DNA from: Pedobacter cryotolerans
GTDB lineage: Bacteria > Bacteroidota > Bacteroidia > Sphingobacteriales > Sphingobacteriaceae
DNA: 64,000 nt
Direction: 5' to 3'
NCBI RefSeq assembly: GCF_005116475.1
Contig: NZ_SWBO01000008.1
Location: 119,450 to 183,449 of the forward strand
A program made the translations under genes and the position numbers. Below the pieces are notes generated by a model that had not been told where the DNA came from, did no database searches, and saw only the letters and a program-made list of their open reading frames with translations. Below are positions 1 to 8,655 of this stretch, one piece after another; position 1 is the first letter of the stretch, and each line of letters opens with the position of its first letter.

Positions 1-125
1 TGTACTTCATTATAATCTTTTTGTTCACGATGAATGGTTGCAGCTTCATAAACCAAATCCAAAAATGGCTTATCATAAATAGCCTGTATTTCTTCTTTTG
101 TCCAATCGTGTCTTAATGCTTGCAT
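1..125 (-). CDS. bioB: Biotin synthase BioB, N-terminal fragment cut by the window edge
   Basis: The minus strand from 125 down to 1 reads as an open frame starting MQALRHDWTKEEI and containing KPFLDLVYEA and TIHREQ. This is the conserved N-terminal helix region of biotin synthase, where a W-T-x-x-E stretch is followed by a 'KP(L/F)xDLxxEAxxxHR' motif. The radical SAM CxxxCxxC motif would lie further left and is not in the window. The family converts dethiobiotin to biotin using two iron-sulfur clusters. The ATG is at 123-125. The gene is separated from mgtE (stop at 148) by 22 bases and both run on the minus strand, so co-transcription is possible. The call rests on about 41 residues only. 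Confidence 0.8.
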   Translation of the reverse strand, partial: MQALRHDWTKEEIQAIYDKPFLDLVYEAATIHREQKDYNEV

Positions 126-147
126 ATTAATTTATATGTATTTTAAT

Positions 148-1497
148 TTATAATAATAACTTACTGGCTAATCCTAAAAGGAGTAAAAAACCAAAAACGT
201 CTGTAAATGTCGTAATAATTATAGACGATGCAATAGCCGGATCAATACCAACGCGTTTTAATACCAAAGGTATACTTGAGCCAGTAATGCCAGCAATAAC
301 CAAATTACCTGTCATTGCTAAAAATATAACTAAACCTAGCATTGGGTTTGCATCAAAGAAAAATGCTATTCCAAAAACAATTAAGCCGGTAACAGCTCCG
401 TTAATTAAACCAACAGTAAATTCTTTTAATACCGCTCTATAAGCCTGATTATCAGTTAAATCATATAACGAAATACGTCTAACTGTTACTGCTAAAGCTT
501 GTGTGGCAGCATTACCACCCATACCAGCAATAATAACCATGTAGGCAGAAAGCACTGTTAATTGTGCGGTAACAAATTCATAATGGCGCACTACTGCCGA
601 TGCTAAAAATGCTGTAGCTAAATTAATAATTAACCATGGTAAGCGAGATTTTACAGCATCAATCCAATTACCGCTTAATTCCTCATCTTCAGAAACCCCA
701 GAAATTTTCAGAAAATCTTCTGTATTTTCATCTTCCAAAACATCAATCACATCATCAAATGTAACCAAGCCTAAAAGTTTCATTTCATCATCAACAACTG
801 GTATACTGGTTAAATTATATTGCGAAATCAGCTTTGCTACCTCTTCCTGATCGGTTTCTGCCTTTACATAAACCACATCAGCATTAATCATTTCGGTTAT
901 TTTCGAGTTGCCCTTTGCTTTAATAATATCTTTTAAAGAAACAATACCTTTAAATACGTTTTCATCATCAACTACATAAACCGTGTAAAATTCTTCAATT
1001 GCTTCGCTTTGCCTTATAATTTCGTCAATTGCATCTTTTTTAAACAAGTTTAAATTAATGCGAATAACATCGGTGTTCATTAAACCACCTGCTGTTTCTT
1101 CGTCATAACTCATCAAATTCCGAATACTCGACGCGTCATCTTCGTTTAAGTCTTCTAAAATTTCTTGCTGCTCGTGCTCATCAAGTTGCGAAATAATATC
1201 CGTAGCATCATCGTAATCAAGCTCTTCAACAATTTCTGTTCGCTTATCTGGGTGTAATTGTAAAAGTAATTCTGCAGGATGGGATTCCTCATGCATTTCT
1301 GCAATAACTTCCGATGCAATTTCAACATCCAGCAAATTGATAATCCGCTCTTTGTCTTCACTGTTTAAGCTCTCAAATAAAATAGCAATTTCAGACGCAT
1401 GATATTCCGCAAGCGTAGCCTTAAGTTGTTCATTATCACCACTTATTGCCTGCTTTAGTTTAGAAACGTCTGTTTTATCTAAATCAAATGATTGCAT
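148..1497 (-). CDS. mgtE: Magnesium transporter MgtE
   Basis: A 449-residue protein with the full MgtE layout. Residues about 1-130 form the acidic N-terminal helical domain rich in L, D and E (DDATDIISQLDEHEQQEIL). Residues about 137-260 are a pair of CBS domains (LMNTDVIRI, then TSIPVVDDEMKLLGLVTFDD). From about 285 to the end are five hydrophobic membrane segments with the family signature GGNAATQALAV. MgtE is an inner-membrane Mg2+ channel; Mg2+ bound to the N and CBS domains closes the pore. Length is normal for the family. A separate CorA gene lies about 1.1 kb further on, so this strain carries two Mg2+ uptake systems close together. The start ATG is the first in the frame. Confidence 0.95.
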   Translation of the reverse strand: MQSFDLDKTDVSKLKQAISGDNEQLKATLAEYHASEIAILFESLNSEDKERIINLLDVEIASEVIAEMHEESHPAELLLQLHPDKRTEIVEELDYDDATDIISQLDEHEQQEILEDLNEDDASSIRNLMSYDEETAGGLMNTDVIRINLNLFKKDAIDEIIRQSEAIEEFYTVYVVDDENVFKGIVSLKDIIKAKGNSKITEMINADVVYVKAETDQEEVAKLISQYNLTSIPVVDDEMKLLGLVTFDDVIDVLEDENTEDFLKISGVSEDEELSGNWIDAVKSRLPWLIINLATAFLASAVVRHYEFVTAQLTVLSAYMVIIAGMGGNAATQALAVTVRRISLYDLTDNQAYRAVLKEFTVGLINGAVTGLIVFGIAFFFDANPMLGLVIFLAMTGNLVIAGITGSSIPLVLKRVGIDPAIASSIIITTFTDVFGFLLLLGLASKLLL

Positions 1498-1627
1498 AGG
1501 CTACTAAGATAGAAATAATTTGCATTTGAGATGTTACAATAATGGCTTTAAAAAGCGATTAAGCAGTTTTTTATTTGAAAAACAAGGGTAGTAATTTTTG
1601 GCAAGTTTTGTCCCGCTTTACGTTGCT

Positions 1628-1680
1628 GCCATGTCTCCGCCTACCTGCCTACCGCAGGTAGGCGCTGAGACTAACATGGC
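1628..1680. repeat. Nested palindromic repeat (family C)
   Basis: A perfect 10-bp inner inverted repeat (GCCTACCTGC at 1639-1648, GCAGGTAGGC at 1654-1663) sits inside an outer one (GCCATGT at 1628-1634, ACATGGC at 1674-1680). The same nested design with related inner arms occurs at 31095-31150. It lies in the 290-base gap between the divergent mgtE and the 1788 gene, where nothing else is recognisable. Confidence 0.75.
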
Positions 1681-1787
1681 ATACACTGCAATCGGGTTTA
1701 TTTTACAAAGCAAGTGGTGCTTTCGATAAGTTGCATAACGTATATTTTGTTAAATTCACCTCATGAAAACAGATACAAAACATTAAC

Positions 1788-2327
1788 ATGGAAAGAATTG
1801 AAATTTATTCTAGTAAGAAAAAATCATTATTGTTATTAATTGGTTCGTTATTTTTTGTTTTGGGTGGTGTTTATATATTGATGAATGTAGAAATTTTTAC
1901 AGGATATAGATCAAGAAATCCTTTCTTTATAAAGACAATTGGTATAATATCTATTTTATTTTTCGGATTAGGTATATATATTTCAGTAAGGCAACTCTTA
2001 TCAAATCAATTAATTCTTGTTATCGATAAGAAAGGTCTAATCCTTTATCCGAAAAAATCGCTGACTACATTTATTGAATGGAAAAACATAATCGGTTTTT
2101 CTGAACTGAAAATTCAAAGTCAAAAATTTGTAGTTATAGTTGTAGATAATTCAGCTTATTGGATTGATAAAGAAGAAAATAATATTCGAAAAAAGATGAT
2201 GAAATTCAATATAAAAAATTTTGGTTCACCTTTTAATTTATCTTCAAGTTCTATGCAATTAAATCATACTCAATTGATGTCCATATTGAACGAGTATTTT
2301 AATAAATATAAAATCCTAGATAAATAG
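1788..2327 (+). CDS. Small membrane protein, STM3941-like
   Basis: A 179-residue protein that begins MERIEIYSSKKKSLLL. Two hydrophobic segments follow (about residues 14-32 and 46-67) and then a soluble, lysine-rich C-terminal part with the pattern 'GLILYPKK...FIEWKNIIGF'. This layout (an EIYxSKxK start, two TM helices, and a PH-like soluble half) resembles the uncharacterised STM3941 family. No enzymatic motif is visible and the function is unknown. The gene stands alone between repeat-filled gaps and is notably AT-rich even for this window, which would fit recent acquisition. The region 2328-2621 after it has no ORF I would support. Confidence 0.6.
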   Translation: MERIEIYSSKKKSLLLLIGSLFFVLGGVYILMNVEIFTGYRSRNPFFIKTIGIISILFFGLGIYISVRQLLSNQLILVIDKKGLILYPKKSLTTFIEWKNIIGFSELKIQSQKFVVIVVDNSAYWIDKEENNIRKKMMKFNIKNFGSPFNLSSSSMQLNHTQLMSILNEYFNKYKILDK

Positions 2328-2621
2328 AGTTTGGCAAAAAATTGTTGCTATGAATTTTATTGAAAGCCACAGAACAACTCGCTAAAAAAGAAAAAACATA
2401 ACATTTTTAATCATTACCGCCAGTTTTAACCGATGAAACTTGATAAATTAATATTGGTTTTAGCCAAATTGCATGTTTCTTGCACAATCTTTTGTTCAAT
2501 AAACCTGACAGTAGCGAACATGTAGTTCCGACCTTTAGGTTGGGACGAAATAAAGCGAATGGCAGGACTGTGAAAATCAATGAAAAACAGAACCTAGCTT
2601 TTCAAAAAAACATCTTAAATC

Positions 2622-3740
2622 TTATTTAAACCAACCCTTACGCCAAAAATAAATTACTTGTAAAACGGCAATTAAACCCATTACAATCATGGTATATAAA
2701 TAACCATGTTCTTGGTAAAGTTCGGGCATGTTTTGCGGTAAAACTTTGCCGGTAACTGGGTCTTCCCTACTAAAATTCATCCCGTAAATGCCTGCAATAA
2801 ATGTTAAAGGAATAAAAATTGAAGAGATGATGGTAAGCACTTTCATTATTTCGTTCATTCTATTGCTAATGATAGACAGGTACATGTCGATATTACTTGC
2901 CGAAATCTCCTTTAATGATTCTACCATATCTATTGTTTGCACACAATGATCGTAAGCATCTCTTAAGTAAACCTTAGTAGTTTCGGTTATAAATTTACTT
3001 TCGGTTCTTAAAATATCGTTCATTTTATCTCGCTCAGGCCAGGTGACACGCCTTAAAGTGATTAGGTTTCGTTTAATTGCCTGGGTATCAAACATGATTG
3101 TGCGATCAGGTTTTTCGAATAATCGATCCTCAATGTTATCTAATTCTTCGCTCCAAATACCTAAAACAGAAAAGTATTCATCAATAATTAAATCCATTAA
3201 GGCGTACATTAAATAACTACTTCCGCCAATGCGAATATTGCCTTTACCCCCTTCTAAACGATTGCGAACTGCATCTAAACAATCTTCATATTTATCCTGA
3301 AAAGTGATTAAAACATTAGATGTTAAGATAAATGACAACTGCTCATTTTGTAAAACATTTTCTTCATCAATAAACAACATTCGGCTCACTGCAAAATCAT
3401 GCGAGTTGTAAACTTCGTATTGCGGTCTTTGGTAAGTTCTGGTAATATCTTCTAAAACTAATTTATTAATACCCCAATCTGTATTTAGGGTTTCGAACAT
3501 ATTAAAGGAATTAAAACCTTTTATTTCTATCCAATAATTATATTCGGCATCAACCAGTTGTTCTCTTAAACCTTCCAGATTTTCGAGTTGTTTAACCTCA
3601 TAATAATTTTCATTGTAGGTGTATAAATTAATATGTGGTATTAAAGAATTTTCATCGATAAAAACTACCCCCGGACTAGAGCCTGGTTTAGGGAGTTTAA
3701 AGCTATGTTTTTTATGTTTATGCTTTTTTAGCTTTGCCAT
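2622..3740 (-). CDS. corA: CorA-family magnesium/cobalt transporter
   Basis: A 372-residue protein with a long cytoplasmic N-terminal funnel domain and two C-terminal membrane helices. The first helix ends with the diagnostic pore-mouth motif YGMNF (residues about 323-327) and the protein ends in a basic tail (FWRKGWFK). CorA proteins are pentameric channels for Mg2+ (also Co2+, Ni2+). The N-terminus is unusually rich in H and K (AKLKKHKHKKHSF), which could bind metal, but this is only inference. The stop of the wbqC gene is 3 bases upstream of this start, so the two are almost surely one transcription unit. Confidence 0.92.
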   Translation of the reverse strand: MAKLKKHKHKKHSFKLPKPGSSPGVVFIDENSLIPHINLYTYNENYYEVKQLENLEGLREQLVDAEYNYWIEIKGFNSFNMFETLNTDWGINKLVLEDITRTYQRPQYEVYNSHDFAVSRMLFIDEENVLQNEQLSFILTSNVLITFQDKYEDCLDAVRNRLEGGKGNIRIGGSSYLMYALMDLIIDEYFSVLGIWSEELDNIEDRLFEKPDRTIMFDTQAIKRNLITLRRVTWPERDKMNDILRTESKFITETTKVYLRDAYDHCVQTIDMVESLKEISASNIDMYLSIISNRMNEIMKVLTIISSIFIPLTFIAGIYGMNFSREDPVTGKVLPQNMPELYQEHGYLYTMIVMGLIAVLQVIYFWRKGWFK

Positions 3741-3743
3741 AAT

Positions 3744-4352
3744 TTATAGATAGAGTTTTGCTTGTGGTCCTTGGTTAAATAATAAATCAACAATACTTAA
3801 GTTGGGTATAAAATCATTTCTATCACTAAACACCTGAAAATAGTTTTTTGCATTTGCTAAATGAATTGCATTTTTATTAAAACTGGTTCTAAAATCTATT
3901 TCTTTTGGGATCTCAGTTTCATATTCATTAGTAAACAATAAAGCTTGATTTTGTTTCAATTGTTTTAAAATCCAAGCAAGTAATTCAGTATTATAATCAA
4001 ACAAAAAATCATATTTTTTTTCGTAAAAAGGTGCCAAACCATCTTCGTAAAACTCAAAATATGCCGAACTGCGATAACAGGTTTGCATACTTAGCCAATG
4101 TAAACGCTGCCATTTAGCATCGTAACTAATTTTAACATCTTTAATTGGAGTTTTAAACTTTGAGCCTTTTATAACTGGTATCATTAAATCTAAAATGCCA
4201 TCTGGCGAAGCAATACTCGCTCTATTTCTATAAGTTTGCTTTACAAAATGTTCGTTTTTCTCGATTGTAAAAATAAAATCATTTGCTTTTAATGTTGTAA
4301 AATAGCTTACCGGTGGAAGATAAAAAAGAGGAAATATTGCTGAACTTTGCAT
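3744..4352 (-). CDS. WbqC family protein
   Basis: A 202-residue protein with the typical WbqC-like opening, LFYLPPVSYFTTL, in place of the usual P-x-Y-(F/L)-P-x-x-x-(Y/W)-F. An RNRASIASPDG-type segment, LMIPVIKG, and a middle WLSMQTCYRSSAYFEFY follow. WbqC-like proteins occur near O-antigen and polysaccharide genes and are predicted to act in sugar modification, but no reaction is established. It precedes corA by 3 bases on the same strand and is divergent from the acyltransferase and glycosyltransferase genes. The neighbourhood on the right is therefore cell-envelope synthesis. Assignment to the family is good; the biochemical role is open. Confidence 0.8.
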   Translation of the reverse strand: MQSSAIFPLFYLPPVSYFTTLKANDFIFTIEKNEHFVKQTYRNRASIASPDGILDLMIPVIKGSKFKTPIKDVKISYDAKWQRLHWLSMQTCYRSSAYFEFYEDGLAPFYEKKYDFLFDYNTELLAWILKQLKQNQALLFTNEYETEIPKEIDFRTSFNKNAIHLANAKNYFQVFSDRNDFIPNLSIVDLLFNQGPQAKLYL

Positions 4353-4361
4353 CTGTTACTT

Positions 4362-4369
4362 TATGTTTG
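4362..4369 (+). promoter_or_regulatory. Putative -7 box (TATGTTTG) for the acyltransferase operon
   Basis: TATGTTTG fits the Bacteroidota -7 consensus TAnnTTTG. A TTTG at 4346-4349 is nearer than the usual spacing of about 19 bases, so the upstream element is doubtful. A start site a few bases after the box would give a leader of about 15 bases to the ATG at 4390. Confidence 0.4.
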
Positions 4370-4389
4370 TATTCTAGTTGCCCAAATTA

Positions 4390-5259
4390 ATGATTCTAAA
4401 AGGCTTTTCGTACATCGGTATCTTTTTTTTGTACATTTTATCGCTGTTGCCGTTACCTGTACTCCTGTTTTTTGCTCGTTTATTGTATTATCCGCTTTAC
4501 TATATTGTTGGCTATAGGCGTAAGGTAGTTCGGGTAAATTTGCAAAAATCTTTTCCTGATAAGGATTTAAAAACCATTATTAGTATAGAAAAGCAATTTT
4601 ATAAATACATTACAGATTTAATTTTTGAAATTATTAAGTTGAACAATATCTCTGAAAAAGAGTTGCGCAAGAGAGTAAAATTTAATGATTTAGAATTAAT
4701 AGAAACTTATTTTAACAAAGGAGAAAGTATTTTAGCTTGTACTGGCCATTATGGCAATTGGGAACTTTGTATGCTTGCTTTAGGATTAAATATTACCGCA
4801 ACACCTTATGTAATTTACAAACCATTGGCAAATGGAGTTTTCGAGAAATGGTTTCAAAAATGGAGAACTCAGTTTGGGAACATATTTGTACCCATGAAAC
4901 AGACTTTGAGGCAGGTTGTAGCTACAAAAAATAAAGCAACTATGTTTTGCTTTGCAAGTGATCAAACCCCAGTTAGAGAAGAAACACAATATACCCTTCA
5001 ATTTTTAAATCAACAAACGGCGGTATTGCTGGGTTTAGAAAAAATAGCGCTGCAGACCAATAGACCTATTTTTTATTTTGATGTGATTAGTGTAAAACGT
5101 GGTTATTACGAAGTAAATTGTGTGCCACTGTGTTTAAATCCAAAAGAAACCCAAAATCACGAAATAACTGATTTATTATTTGATCATTTAAATAATACCA
5201 TACAAAGAGAGCCCGCATTTTGGTTGTGGAGCCACAGACGTTGGAAATTTACTGTATAA
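4390..5259 (+). CDS. Lysophospholipid / lipid A acyltransferase (LpxL/HtrB type)
   Basis: About 289 residues. An N-terminal hydrophobic anchor (GFSYIGIFFLYILSLLPLPVLLFFARLL region) is followed by the acyltransferase domain with the catalytic HX4E motif (TGHYGNWEL, residues about 115-123). The HRRWKF ending is typical of LpxL/LpxM late acyltransferases, which add a fatty acyl chain to lipid A at the inner membrane. The open frame extends to a TTG at 4378, but the ATG at 4390 is preferred because it lies at a normal distance behind the TATGTTTG box. The stop is 1 base before the glycosyltransferase start, so the two are an operon. An ornithine-lipid or other acyl acceptor cannot be excluded. 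Confidence 0.82.
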   Translation: MILKGFSYIGIFFLYILSLLPLPVLLFFARLLYYPLYYIVGYRRKVVRVNLQKSFPDKDLKTIISIEKQFYKYITDLIFEIIKLNNISEKELRKRVKFNDLELIETYFNKGESILACTGHYGNWELCMLALGLNITATPYVIYKPLANGVFEKWFQKWRTQFGNIFVPMKQTLRQVVATKNKATMFCFASDQTPVREETQYTLQFLNQQTAVLLGLEKIALQTNRPIFYFDVISVKRGYYEVNCVPLCLNPKETQNHEITDLLFDHLNNTIQREPAFWLWSHRRWKFTV

Positions 5260-5260
5260 T

Positions 5261-6277
5261 ATGGAACCGAGTGTAGCAGTAGTAATTTTAAATTGGAATG
5301 GTAAAAAATGGTTAGAGCAATTTTTGCCCAGCGTTGTAGCTTCAAATTATCCTAATCTTCAGGTTATTATTGGTGATAATGCATCAACCGATAATTCGGT
5401 TTTATTTGTAAATAATCACTTCCCTACTGTGAAAGTAATTACAAATGATAAAAATTATGGTTTTGCTGGCGGATACAATCATGTTTTAGCTCAGGTTAAT
5501 GCTGATTATTTTGTATTGTTAAACTCTGATGTTGAAGTGCCCAAAGATTGGATAAAGCCTGTTATAGATTTAATGCAAAGCGATAACAATATTGCAGTTG
5601 CACAACCCTTAATTAAATCGCAAAAAAGCAAAACACATTTTGAATATGCAGGTGCTGCTGGAGGTTTTTTAGACTTATATGCATATCCTTTTTGTAGAGG
5701 AAGGATTTTTGATGAAGTAGAACAAGATCTAAACCAGTACAGTACTGATATAGAAATTTTTTGGGCAAGTGGTGCTGCTTTTTTTATTAAAAGTAAAGCT
5801 TGGCTAGAAATTGGCGGATTAGACGCCGACCTTTTTGCCCACATGGAAGAAATTGATTTATGTTGGCGTTTAAAAAACTTAGGCTACATGGTTGTTTGTT
5901 GTGCTAAATCAGAAGTTTACCACGTTGGTGGTGGAACTCTAGATGCAAATAATCCCTATAAAACGTACCTCAATTTTAGAAACAACCTAATTATTATGCA
6001 AAAAAACTTGCCGAAAAATGATGCTTATTTTAGAATTTTTATCAGATTTTGGATTGACTTAGCAGCATGGTTTCAGTTTCTACTTAAAGGAAAAACAGAT
6101 TTAACACTTGCAATTAGTAAAGCACATTATCATTTCATTAAAGATTTTACCAAAACTGCCAACAAAAGAACAAACACTCAACTACCATTTTTGCAACACC
6201 ATGGAGTTTATAAATACAGTATTGTATACAGCTATTTTGTTAAAAAAATCAAAAAATTTAGTCAGCTGCCTTGGTAG
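5261..6277 (+). CDS. Family 2 glycosyltransferase
   Basis: A 338-residue GT-A fold enzyme. It has the starting strand VAVVILNWNGKKWLE, the nucleotide-binding DNASTDNSV (about residue 40), a DxD-equivalent LLNSDVEVP (about 85-93), and the acceptor-side motif MEEIDLCWRL (about 195-204) that marks rhamnosyl-type GT2 enzymes. It ends in a basic, partly hydrophobic tail that may bind the membrane. The enzyme transfers a sugar from a nucleotide donor to a surface polysaccharide or glycolipid; donor and acceptor cannot be read from sequence. It follows the LpxL-like gene by 1 base, which suggests joint work on lipopolysaccharide or a related envelope glycan. Its stop abuts the stop of the tlpA-like gene. 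Confidence 0.9.
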   Translation: MEPSVAVVILNWNGKKWLEQFLPSVVASNYPNLQVIIGDNASTDNSVLFVNNHFPTVKVITNDKNYGFAGGYNHVLAQVNADYFVLLNSDVEVPKDWIKPVIDLMQSDNNIAVAQPLIKSQKSKTHFEYAGAAGGFLDLYAYPFCRGRIFDEVEQDLNQYSTDIEIFWASGAAFFIKSKAWLEIGGLDADLFAHMEEIDLCWRLKNLGYMVVCCAKSEVYHVGGGTLDANNPYKTYLNFRNNLIIMQKNLPKNDAYFRIFIRFWIDLAAWFQFLLKGKTDLTLAISKAHYHFIKDFTKTANKRTNTQLPFLQHHGVYKYSIVYSYFVKKIKKFSQLPW

Positions 6278-6997
6278 TTATAATGCAATTTGTTCTTTAA
6301 TAGTTTTATCAACCCAATGTACCGTGTTTGATGCTAACCCGGTGGTATGAAATTTCACTAAACCGTCTTTACCTACCACCAAATGAGTTGGGTAAGAAGA
6401 AACTCTATACTTTTCAGCATAAAAATCACCATCAGGCACAATAGCATATAAAAAAGGATATGTTTTTAAGAATTGTTTTAAATCATATTTATCATCTAAT
6501 GCAACGGCTAAAAACACAACATCTTTATTGTCTTTGTATTTGGTATACATTTGGTTTAACTCAGGTATTTCTTGCTTGCATGGCGGACAATTAATAAACC
6601 AAAAATTAAAAACTAACACTTTACCGGTTAATTCTCTTAAATCGTATTTGTTGCCATTAATGTCAACAAATCTCTCGCCTTTAAATTTTTCGCCATCTTT
6701 AAATGACGAGCTTAAACTTGGTCTGGGCAATTTATCTATGCTAGCCAATTTTCTTTCAATCGATTTTGCTTTTTCTTCTGGGCTCATTTGGTACATAATA
6801 AACTCAGTTTTTACTTTATTAAATTTAAAAGCATAATCGCCTGTAGTATTGTAAGCACGCCATAATTTGCTATTTAATATATTTCCAGCTTCATCTCTTA
6901 CAATAGCTTTATCATCTAATTTTAAAGTAGGTGCCGCCATTTGAGCATTGCTATAAAAAGCAACAAACATTAAAACGATTATCAAAAATTTTTTCAT
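6278..6997 (-). CDS. Secreted TlpA-like thioredoxin-fold protein
   Basis: A 239-residue protein with an N-terminal signal peptide (MKKFLIIVLMFVAFYSNAQ). A linker of about 90 residues follows, then a thioredoxin domain with the active site NCPPCKQE (about residues 137-144), the cis-Pro region SSYPTHLVV, and GxDG. Such proteins are periplasmic or lipid-anchored reductases of the TlpA/ResA group, used in cytochrome maturation or general disulfide reduction. The CPPC active site is complete. It lies 1 base downstream of aroQ on the same strand, probably co-transcribed by convenience, and ends exactly against the convergent glycosyltransferase. Confidence 0.85.
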   Translation of the reverse strand: MKKFLIIVLMFVAFYSNAQMAAPTLKLDDKAIVRDEAGNILNSKLWRAYNTTGDYAFKFNKVKTEFIMYQMSPEEKAKSIERKLASIDKLPRPSLSSSFKDGEKFKGERFVDINGNKYDLRELTGKVLVFNFWFINCPPCKQEIPELNQMYTKYKDNKDVVFLAVALDDKYDLKQFLKTYPFLYAIVPDGDFYAEKYRVSSYPTHLVVGKDGLVKFHTTGLASNTVHWVDKTIKEQIAL

Positions 6998-6998
6998 T

Positions 6999-7421
6999 TT
7001 AGTTGGCTTTTAATAAACTTTCAATAGCTAATCTATACCCATCTAAACCAAAACCGGTAAGCACACCTTTACAATTTTTGCCTGTTAAAGAAACATGCCT
7101 AAATTCTTCTCTAGCGTAGATATTAGAGATATGTACTTCAATAACAGGTGTTTTTATGGCAGCAATAGCATCGGCAATAGCTACCGAAGTATGTGTGTAT
7201 CCGCCAGCGTTAATGATAATCCCATCATAAGAAAAACCAACTTCATGTAATTTATTAATTAACTCTCCTTCTACATTGCTCTGGTAATAATCAATTTCTA
7301 AAATCGAATACAAATCTCGCAGTTGCGATATATAACTGTCAAAACCTTCTGAACCATAAATGCTAGGTTCTCTTAAACCCAAAAGATTTAAATTTGGTCC
7401 GTTAATAATTTGTATTTTCAT
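6999..7421 (-). CDS. aroQ: Type II 3-dehydroquinate dehydratase
   Basis: 140 residues, the normal size for type II dehydroquinase. It shows NGPNLNLLGLREPSIYG at the start (catalytic Tyr and Arg loop), NAGGYTHTSVAIADAI (substrate-binding Asn and the conserved acid/His region), and EVHISNIYAREEFRH (catalytic His and the second Arg). It converts 3-dehydroquinate to 3-dehydroshikimate in the shikimate pathway and forms dodecamers in the cytosol. It is divergent from xerD. All active-site motifs are intact. Confidence 0.96.
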   Translation of the reverse strand: MKIQIINGPNLNLLGLREPSIYGSEGFDSYISQLRDLYSILEIDYYQSNVEGELINKLHEVGFSYDGIIINAGGYTHTSVAIADAIAAIKTPVIEVHISNIYAREEFRHVSLTGKNCKGVLTGFGLDGYRLAIESLLKAN

Positions 7422-7479
7422 TTGTTGTAATTTAAAATTTGTAACGTTGCAATGTTATAAAAAAAACTCAATAAATTAA

Positions 7480-8379
7480 GTGAATTTTCAATCTTACCTA
7501 AAAGGATTTAAAGACTATTTAAAATTAGAGCGTTCGCTTTCTAAACATTCTATTGATGCTTATTTAAATGATGTAGATAAGTTAATTCAGTTTTTTTTAG
7601 CTACTGATCAAGAAATTTCTTTAAACAAAATTACGCTTAAAAACCTACGAGAATTTATTACTTGGTTAAACGAAATTGGCATGCAATCGAATACGCAAGC
7701 CAGAGTAATATCAGGTTTAAAAGCATTTTTTATGTATTTAATGCAAGAAGAAATTATTGAAGAAGACCCGACCGCTTTGTTAGAAGCGCCAAAACTTACG
7801 CGGAAATTACCAGATACACTTAACATTGATGAAATAAATAAACTCATTGATGCCATTGACGCTTCCAGGCCAGAGGGAATGCGAAACAAAGCCATTATTG
7901 AAATGCTATATGGCTGTGGTTTACGGGTTACAGAATTGGTTGAGCTTCGGATTTCTAATATTTACACAGATAGTGAGTTTATTAAAGTTGTGGGTAAAGG
8001 AAATAAAGAAAGAATTGTGCCTATTGGTTCTGTTGCTCTTCATCTTTTAGCTATTTATATTAATCAGGTACGAGTGCATTTAACTATTAAAAAAGGGCAA
8101 GAAGATTTTATTTTCTTAAACCGCTTTGGGAGCAGGCTATCGCGAATTTCTGTTTTTAACTTGATTAAATCTCTAGCCGAAATAACAGGCATTCATAAAA
8201 ATATTAGTCCACATACTTTGCGACATTCTTTTGCTACACATTTAATTGAAGGTGGTGCAGATTTAAGAGCAGTGCAAGAAATGTTAGGGCACGCTAGTAT
8301 TACCACAACAGAAATTTATACGCATTTAGATAGAGATTATTTAAAAAGCGTAATAACACAATTTCATCCGAGATCCTAA
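7480..8379 (+). CDS. xerD: Tyrosine recombinase XerD (dimer resolution)
   Basis: A 299-residue protein with an N-terminal SAM-like core-binding domain (about 1-90) and a catalytic domain carrying all conserved residues. These are Arg in GCGLRVTEL, Lys in GKGNKERIVPI, His and Arg in HTLRHSFATHL, His in MLGHASITTT and the nucleophile Tyr in EIYTHLD. Size and lack of any extra domain fit the chromosomal Xer proteins that resolve chromosome dimers at dif with FtsK. It starts with GTG; no ATG nearby gives a complete N-terminal domain. XerC cannot be fully excluded. It is not linked to the ICE 27 kb downstream. Confidence 0.9.
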   Translation: MNFQSYLKGFKDYLKLERSLSKHSIDAYLNDVDKLIQFFLATDQEISLNKITLKNLREFITWLNEIGMQSNTQARVISGLKAFFMYLMQEEIIEEDPTALLEAPKLTRKLPDTLNIDEINKLIDAIDASRPEGMRNKAIIEMLYGCGLRVTELVELRISNIYTDSEFIKVVGKGNKERIVPIGSVALHLLAIYINQVRVHLTIKKGQEDFIFLNRFGSRLSRISVFNLIKSLAEITGIHKNISPHTLRHSFATHLIEGGADLRAVQEMLGHASITTTEIYTHLDRDYLKSVITQFHPRS

Positions 8380-8383
8380 TGGA

Positions 8384-8590
8384 TGTCTCCCTGAGCTTGT
8401 CGAAGGGTTTGTGTCAAATTTTCAAGAGTTCTTTGATAGCTAATCGTTGACGTTTTGTTAGCTACCTATAAATCTTTATTTTATTTTTAAAAAAAACTAT
8501 AAACTTCCAGCTTTGTCATTCAGAGCGCAGCGAAGAATCTCAATCGATAAATCTCTCTAATGAGATCCTTCCTTCGTCAGGATGACAAAT
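8384..8590. repeat. Intergenic hairpin repeats, families A and B
   Basis: The gap holds a half copy of the 'CTGAGCTTGTCGAAGGG' element at about 8389-8408 (family B). It also holds a longer family A element at about 8515-8588 whose arms read TTTGTCATTCAGAGCGCAGC and, at the far side, GAGATCCTTCCTTCGTCAGGATGACAAA, giving a long imperfect hairpin. Family A and B copies recur at 18764-19100, 22955-23055, 24180-24282 and 30527-30562. Transcription from xerD and the convergent prmC meets here, so the hairpins may act as terminators. Confidence 0.7.
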
Positions 8591-8655
8591 TGTAAAAAAA
8601 ATCCACATCATTTTTATTGATTTTATAAAATAAATTACCACTATTATTTACATAA

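Noticed and set aside
7480..8379. XerD-like gene as part of a mobile element
   Set aside because: Normal Xer size and motifs, housekeeping neighbours (aroQ, prmC), no att repeats or cargo nearby.
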